Source: an uncultured Bacteroidota bacterium (GTDB lineage Bacteria > Bacteroidota > Bacteroidia > NS11-12g > UBA9320). From it: a stretch of 43,840 bases of DNA. Below, piece by piece: positions 38,405 through 43,840 of the stretch. The stretch spans positions 1 through 43,840 of the forward strand of contig CAJXIQ010000003.1 of NCBI GenBank assembly GCA_913054375.1, in the 5' to 3' direction. The first letter of the stretch is position 1, and each line of letters begins with the position of its first letter. Below the pieces are notes generated by a model. It saw only the letters and a program-made list of their open reading frames with translations, was not told where the DNA came from and did no database searches. The translations under genes and the position numbers were made by a program.

Positions 38405-40121
38405 GTCGGGCATCTTTCAGCATTAGTTGAATAGAACGATTACCCCGAAAAATATTTTCATTAATCTGAAAGCAAGCTTCAAAAGAGCTTGCTTTTTTAA
38501 TATCTGCCAGTTTATCTGCCATGCCAAAACCTACCGCAGCAAGTGAGTCATTGTCCCGCTTTATATTAAGCCGTATGTGCTCTTTAGTCTTACCTATTAT
38601 CTTACCCGATCCATCATCTTTTAAGCCACTGGCAAAGAACACTGGTGTCATGTTTGCAGGACCAAATGGAGCCATTTTATTCACTATAGATAGCATTTTA
38701 TCGTCAACAGATGCTATGTCCATCTCAGCATCATAATACACTTTTGGGATTAGCATTTCTGGAGTGAGCATCTCCTCGCCCACTTTTTCAAAGGCTTCTC
38801 TAAAGGCATCTAGGTTCTCTATTTTCATCGTCATACCTGCGGCATACATATGCCCACCAAACTGTTCCAGATGCTGACTACACTTTTCCAAAGCTGCATG
38901 CACGTCAAACCCTTTAACACTTCTTGCACTACCAGCCAGCATACCATCTCCACTTTTGGTAAGAATTATCGTTGGTCTATAGTACAACTCAATTGCTCTA
39001 CTTGCTGCTATACCTACTACCCCCTTATGCCAATCCTCTTTATAAAAGACATGCGTCTTATGCTTGAGTAAGTCGCTGTTGTTTGCTATTATCTCCTGAA
39101 AGTCTGCTGTTATTTTCTGATCAACTAGTTTTCGTGTTTCATTCTGTGTTTGCAGCTCACTGGCATACTTATTCGCCGTATCCACATTTTCGGCTATTAA
39201 CATTCTTACCGCACTTTTAGCATCGTCCATACGCCCTGCTGCGTTAATTCTAGGCCCTAAATAAAACACCAAGTCACTTATACTTAGCTCCTCCTTATTC
39301 ACAGAAACCTCTATCAGCTTTTGTAGTCCTATTCGAGGTTGCTGGTTGATTATCTTGAGCCCAAAGTGAGCGATGATTCTATTTTCATCCACTATAGGTA
39401 CTATATCACTGGCTACACTCAACGTAGCAAAATCGAGGTACTGCAGGTACTCTCGCTCGTCCAAACCATTCACTTGGCTATACGCTTGAGCTAGTTTTAA
39501 TCCTATGCCACACCCCGCTAGTTCTTTGAATGGATAATCGCAATCACCTCGTTTAGGGTCAAGTACAGCGGCGGCAGCTGGTATTTCTTTGCCCGGCAAG
39601 TGATGGTCACAGATAATAAAATCTATCCCTAACGAGGTAGCATACTCAATCTTATCCATACTCCTTATGCCACAATCGAGCGCTATAATAAGACTCAAAC
39701 CATTTGCCTTGGCATAGTCTATACCATCCGTACTTATTCCGTAACCCTCCTTGTATCTATCCGGTATATAATAGTCAATCGTATCAAATTTATCCTTAAA
39801 AAAAGAATACGCCAATGCTACAGAAGTAGTCCCATCCACATCATAGTCTCCAAAGATTAAGACCCCTTCGTTCTTCTCTTGAGCCAGGTGAATCCGTTCT
39901 ATGGCTTTATCCATGTCCCTCATTAGAAAAGGATCATGCATATCGCCTATTCTCGGATTAAAGAATTTCTTTACCTTATCAGAAGAATCTATTCCTCGCT
40001 GCACGAGCATTTCTGCAATTAGTTTAGGAGCATTGAGCTCACTCCTTAATACGTCCACCAGTGCTTGGTCTGGCGCAGACTTCTGTTTCCAGATCTTTTG
40101 TTTGATGTTTGATTCACTCAT
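38388..40121 (-). CDS. recJ: Single-stranded-DNA-specific exonuclease RecJ
   Basis: FGDYDVDGTTSVAL, CDHHLPG, GPRINAAGRMDDA, GGHMYAAGMTM. Confidence 0.96.
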   Translation of the reverse strand: MSESNIKQKIWKQKSAPDQALVDVLRSELNAPKLIAEMLVQRGIDSSDKVKKFFNPRIGDMHDPFLMRDMDKAIERIHLAQEKNEGVLIFGDYDVDGTTSVALAYSFFKDKFDTIDYYIPDRYKEGYGISTDGIDYAKANGLSLIIALDCGIRSMDKIEYATSLGIDFIICDHHLPGKEIPAAAAVLDPKRGDCDYPFKELAGCGIGLKLAQAYSQVNGLDEREYLQYLDFATLSVASDIVPIVDENRIIAHFGLKIINQQPRIGLQKLIEVSVNKEELSISDLVFYLGPRINAAGRMDDAKSAVRMLIAENVDTANKYASELQTQNETRKLVDQKITADFQEIIANNSDLLKHKTHVFYKEDWHKGVVGIAASRAIELYYRPTIILTKSGDGMLAGSARSVKGFDVHAALEKCSQHLEQFGGHMYAAGMTMKIENLDAFREAFEKVGEEMLTPEMLIPKVYYDAEMDIASVDDKMLSIVNKMAPFGPANMTPVFFASGLKDDGSGKIIGKTKEHIRLNIKRDNDSLAAVGFGMADKLADIKKASSFEACFQINENIFRGNRSIQLMLKDARPTIDA

Positions 40122-40366
40122 GATTTTATGACCACCTTTCTTACTTAATTTCTACCGAGTATCTGTGCATTGTATACCTCAGCAATTTACGGAAACCAAA
40201 CACAGTCATTCTTATTTTAAAGTTTTTCTGCAGTGCAACACCGCTGTTGTGTGAATTTAAGTCAGAAGTATCACTAACGCTTCTTTCCAAAAACCCGAAG
40301 AGCCTAAGCATGGGTCTGTCTGGTCACAACCGCTTGCTGTCTAACGTCTGGTAGGCTTATCGAGAG

Positions 40367-41287
40367 TTATACGTTGATCTCCACTTGAGAGATATCAATA
40401 AACTGCTGTACTCTATCATTTATCTCCCTATTGCTTAAGTTCACTATTCTCTCTGTACCAAATTTTTCTACACAGAAGCTAGCCATAGCACTGCCGTGTA
40501 TAACCGCACGCTTCATATTCTCAAAAGAAATATCATCTGTTTTGGCAAGATAACCAATAAATCCTCCAGCAAAAGTATCGCCAGCACCCGTTGGGTCAAA
40601 TACCGATTCTAGTGGTAAAGCAGGACAGAAATACACCTTATCCCCTTGAAATAACAAAGCGCCATGCTCCCCTTTTTTAATGATAAGGTACTTAGGACCC
40701 ATGGTCATTATTTTCTTCGCCGCTGTTACAAGTGCATACTCACCACTTAGCTGACGAGCCTCCTCATCATTTATGATTAGCACATCCACCATTGCTATAG
40801 TTTTATCCAGTTCCTCACGCGCTATATCCATCCAAAAATTCATGGTATCCATAGCTATAAGCTTTGGCTTGTTCTCCATACGTTCTATCACCTTGCGCTG
40901 CACATCAGGAGATAAGTTTCCTAGCATTACATAGTCACTACTCTGGTAACTGGCTGGAATAGTCGGGTCAAAATGTTCCAAAACATTCAGCTCCGTTACT
41001 AGCGTATCGCGACTATTCATATCATTATGATATTTCCCACTCCAAAAAAACGATTTTTCGTCCTCCTTCACTTGTAGGCCTTCGGTATCTACACCATGAT
41101 CCTGTAACAGTTTAATATCTTCCTTCGGAAAATCTCCTCCGACTACAGCTACTAGATTCACCTGCTGGGCCAAGTAACTGCTGCTGAGCGCTATATATGT
41201 AGCTGCTCCGCCTATTATTTTATCTGTTTTGCCAAATGGCGTCTCTATGGCATCAAAGGCCACACTTCCTATTACTAATAAACTCAT
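40367..41287 (-). CDS. PfkB-family carbohydrate kinase; start set to ATG MSLLVIGSV
   Basis: IGGAATYIALSSSYL, DPTGAGDTFAGGFIGYLA. Confidence 0.92.
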   Translation of the reverse strand: MSLLVIGSVAFDAIETPFGKTDKIIGGAATYIALSSSYLAQQVNLVAVVGGDFPKEDIKLLQDHGVDTEGLQVKEDEKSFFWSGKYHNDMNSRDTLVTELNVLEHFDPTIPASYQSSDYVMLGNLSPDVQRKVIERMENKPKLIAMDTMNFWMDIAREELDKTIAMVDVLIINDEEARQLSGEYALVTAAKKIMTMGPKYLIIKKGEHGALLFQGDKVYFCPALPLESVFDPTGAGDTFAGGFIGYLAKTDDISFENMKRAVIHGSAMASFCVEKFGTERIVNLSNREINDRVQQFIDISQVEINV

Positions 41288-41292
41288 TGGTA

Positions 41293-41300
41293 CAAAGGTA
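41293..41300 (-). promoter_or_regulatory. -7 motif TACCTTTG for PfkB gene, 5 nt before ATG
   Basis: TAnnTTTG on minus strand; start at 41287. Confidence 0.65.
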
Positions 41301-41464
41301 CGATTTTGAAAACCACAAATGTTGAAATTCCAAATCCTGATATTCACTACTTGTTAAGTATACGTAGTATGATACTTGTATGTGTTCCCTCATATATCAG
41401 TAGTTCAAAACGCATAAATTATCAATGCTATTAAATCTGCATTTCGCATCTTACATTCGCATCG

Positions 41465-42226
41465 ATGAATTTGAACGAAATCGCAAAAACACTTGACAAA
41501 GCTGCTGCTACAGCCAAAGCTACAGCACAAATAAGCAATACCAAAAACTTTACTGAAGACGAAGCATACGAGATACAAAGACTATCGCTCGAAGAGCGGT
41601 ACACCCGCGGCGAACAATTCACCGGGCTCAAGCTTGGATTTACCTCATTTGCCAAAATGGAACAAATGGGTGTGCACGACATGATATGGGGCAGACTAAC
41701 GGATGCAATGCACTACAAAAGCGGAGACGAATTACCCTTAGAAAAGTTCATCCACCCGAGAGCAGAGCCAGAAATAGCCTTTTTATTAAAAAAAGATCTT
41801 GACAGAGAAATATCACTCGAAGAGATACCTGAGTTCATACACGCATGTGCTCCAGCCATAGAAGTGATCGATTCACGGTATGAAAATTTCAAATTTTCGC
41901 TAGAAGATGTAATCGCAGACAATTGCTCCTCTTCTGCATTTGTAGTGGGAGCATGGCAACCACTGCCAGCATCGCTCAATAATTTAGAGATAAGCCTGTC
42001 TTTTGACAAAGAAGTACAACAAAGCGACAGTAGTAATGCCATATTAGACAACCCTTATTTATCTATTTGCAATGCCTCTAGACTCGCAGTAAAATACAAG
42101 CAATCCTTCAAAGCAGGAGAAATACTTCTAGCTGGAGCAGCTACTCCTGCAGTTTTCATCGAAAAAGGTAAAAAAATAACTGCTAAAGTGGCGTCTTTAG
42201 GAAGTTGTACCCTACTCCCAAAATAA
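41465..42226 (+). CDS. FAH-fold 2-keto-4-pentenoate hydratase / 4-oxalocrotonate decarboxylase-like
   Basis: GLKLGFTSFAKMEQMGV, HPRAEPEIAFLLKKDL, AIEVIDSRYENFKF. Confidence 0.88.
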   Translation: MNLNEIAKTLDKAAATAKATAQISNTKNFTEDEAYEIQRLSLEERYTRGEQFTGLKLGFTSFAKMEQMGVHDMIWGRLTDAMHYKSGDELPLEKFIHPRAEPEIAFLLKKDLDREISLEEIPEFIHACAPAIEVIDSRYENFKFSLEDVIADNCSSSAFVVGAWQPLPASLNNLEISLSFDKEVQQSDSSNAILDNPYLSICNASRLAVKYKQSFKAGEILLAGAATPAVFIEKGKKITAKVASLGSCTLLPK

Positions 42227-42261
42227 ATATCAAAAAGTATTTTTCGTTTCAAGTAAAAATC

Positions 42262-42269
42262 TATTTTTG
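42262..42269 (+). promoter_or_regulatory. -7 motif TATTTTTG, candidate tRNA-Asn promoter
   Basis: TAnnTTTG 53 nt upstream of tRNA. Confidence 0.5.
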
Positions 42270-42322
42270 CACTCGCTTTTGAAAGGAGAGAAGAGATTCA
42301 CAGCCGACATAAAGCAACAGAT

Positions 42323-42396
42323 GCCTTCATAGCTCAGCTGGTTAGAGCGGTTGACTGTTAATCAATAGGTCCCTGGTTCGAGTCCAGGTGAGGGCG
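42323..42396 (+). tRNA. tRNA-Asn (GTT), CCA not encoded
   Basis: Cloverleaf: acceptor GCCTTCA/TGAGGGC, discriminator G, anticodon loop CTGTTAA, T-arm CCTGG-TTCGAGT-CCAGG. Confidence 0.97.
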
Positions 42397-42408
42397 CATT
42401 TACCAGAA

Positions 42409-42437
42409 AGGTTCACAGCAATGTGAACCTTTTTTTA
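42409..42437 (+). terminator. Intrinsic terminator after tRNA-Asn
   Basis: AGGTTCACA-GCAA-TGTGAACCT followed by T-run. Confidence 0.93.
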
Positions 42438-42554
42438 TTTACACACGTAAGAGCTCCAGAATTATCTTTTCGCTCTTCTATACCAAAAAACCACACGCCC
42501 ATTCCCCATCTAAACCAATTAAAATATTTCCTTTGCTTAAACGTTGATTCTACA

Positions 42555-43840
42555 ATGAAGCTTTTTAGCAAATACATTCTTCTGGTGATAGGCATTTACC
42601 TTACAATGACCGCTTGCCGTAAAGAGCAATTCACCACCAGTGGCGCAGATAGTGTAACAGTAAATTCAGACACCCTTTGGTTTGACACTGTATTCACAAG
42701 AGCAAAAATTGGAGTCCCACTTTCTGTAAACAAGCAGATCATTGTAAAAAACCCTTCCAAAAAGAGTATTCGTACTCACATTACCCTTGCAGGGGGAGCA
42801 CAATCTCACTTTAGGCTCAATGTAGATGGAGAGCCCGGACATACGTTTCAAAATGTAGAGATATTTCCCGAAGACAGTGTCTTCCTATTTGTAGAGGTAC
42901 ACCCAGACCCCAATAACAATAACCCTGAATTTAATCCGCTTATTATTCGAGACTCTTTACTTTTTAATACAAATGGTAATGAAAGTAAAACAATACTCAT
43001 AGGCTGGGGACAAGACGCTCACTATATTTTTCGCGATAGCATAGAAACCGATACCACATGGAGAGACACAAAACTCCCCATCGTAGTGTACGGCTATTGC
43101 TATGTAAAACCTGACGTACAGCTTACCATAGAAAAAGGAGTACAGGTGCACTTTGCTCCGAGAAGCTGGCTGTTTGTAGAAGGCAAGCTAGACATAAGAG
43201 GATCTAAGGAAGAACCTGTACTAATGCAAGGAGATAGGCTACAACCGGAGTGGGAAGAACGCGCTGGCCAATGGGGAGGCATCTGGATAAGCCACCCGAG
43301 CTACGGCAGTACAATAGAACACGCTACTATTAAAAACGGAACTGTGGGTGTCTATTGCGACTCTACTCCTGGACTAGACGGCGAACGAAACGTAACCCTA
43401 AGCAAAACCATGATACGCAACATGAGTTTTGACGGTATAAGTGGTAAAGGAAGTACCCTATATGCAGAAAACTGCGTAAGCACCAACTGCGGCAGATTCA
43501 CCTTCTTGGGAAATGAAGGGGGTGACTATACCCTCATCCATAATACCTTTTATACTGGCAGTAAAGACTTCAGCCGTCAAAATCCAACATTTGCCTACTT
43601 AAGTACACGCAGAGACCCACTTACCAATGCCATCTTGCAACGGTATACACTCAAATTTAACTTTCTGAACAACATCATCGATGGTATAAATAGCGAAGGA
43701 GAAATACTCGGAGATTTGGAAGGCACCATAGAAGCTCCATCTGTGGTAGATTATAATGTATTGCGTAGCGAAGACAACTTCTATTTTGGCTCGGGGTCTA
43801 ATAATATTCGAAAAGAAGGGGAAAAACTCTTTATAGATGC
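42555..43840 (+). CDS. Lipoprotein with probable right-handed beta-helix region, 3' truncated by window
   Basis: Own translation from ATG 42555: MKLFSKYILLVIGIYLTMTACRKEQFTTSGADSVTVNSDTLWFDTVFTRAKIG...; lipobox TMTAC; WGGIWISHPSYGSTIEHATIKNGTVGV resembles beta-helix repeats. Missing from ORF track because no stop in window. Confidence 0.82.
   Translation, partial: MKLFSKYILLVIGIYLTMTACRKEQFTTSGADSVTVNSDTLWFDTVFTRAKIGVPLSVNKQIIVKNPSKKSIRTHITLAGGAQSHFRLNVDGEPGHTFQNVEIFPEDSVFLFVEVHPDPNNNNPEFNPLIIRDSLLFNTNGNESKTILIGWGQDAHYIFRDSIETDTTWRDTKLPIVVYGYCYVKPDVQLTIEKGVQVHFAPRSWLFVEGKLDIRGSKEEPVLMQGDRLQPEWEERAGQWGGIWISHPSYGSTIEHATIKNGTVGVYCDSTPGLDGERNVTLSKTMIRNMSFDGISGKGSTLYAENCVSTNCGRFTFLGNEGGDYTLIHNTFYTGSKDFSRQNPTFAYLSTRRDPLTNAILQRYTLKFNFLNNIIDGINSEGEILGDLEGTIEAPSVVDYNVLRSEDNFYFGSGSNNIRKEGEKLFID

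Noticed and set aside
40140-40366. Intergenic region between recJ and PfkB as a possible ncRNA
   Set aside because: Only a small CAACA-CCGC-TGTTG hairpin, no promoter/terminator pair visible.
1-43840. CRISPR array, transposon, prophage, toxin-antitoxin or defence island
   Set aside because: No repeat-spacer pattern, transposase, integrase, phage or defence-family proteins recognised; content is predominantly housekeeping.

Overview
The window looks like a mostly core-genome segment of a Bacteroidetes (Bacteroidota) chromosome. Support for that placement comes from repeated TAnnTTTG -7 promoter motifs, near absence of Shine-Dalgarno sequences, a T9SS C-terminal sorting domain, a DUF4175-like protein and Bacteroidetes-type dcw order without murF. 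Bases 1-9124 carry a minus-strand division/cell-wall cluster: murG (partial), ftsW, murD, mraY, murE, ftsI with a PASTA domain, an ftsL-like gene, rsmH and mraZ. Downstream are rlmF, a PNGase F-like lipoprotein, rpsO-pnp, a VWA-like membrane protein, a ferredoxin/thioredoxin-reductase-like flavoprotein, an ArsC/Spx-like protein, MscS, pheT-(coiled coil)-zapA-rny, a T9SS-type N-formylglutamate-amidohydrolase-like protein next to hutI, a PurF-like protein divergent from aroQ, GT2, GNAT, rlmD, a thioredoxin-fold protein, a DUF4175-like giant, lptB, an OM beta-barrel, recJ, a PfkB kinase, an FAH-fold hydratase/decarboxylase, tRNA-Asn(GTT) and a truncated beta-helix-like lipoprotein absent from the ORF track. 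I saw no CRISPR array, transposon, prophage or recognisable defence system. The most interesting signals are regulatory: a perfect 10-bp-period MraZ operator, one isolated strong Shine-Dalgarno in front of rsmH, promoters so close to start codons that leaderless mRNAs are predicted, a symmetric back-to-back -7 bidirectional promoter, and a PNGase F gene bracketed by near-identical GNRA-loop terminators. None of these is proven to be an undescribed system. They are testable leads.
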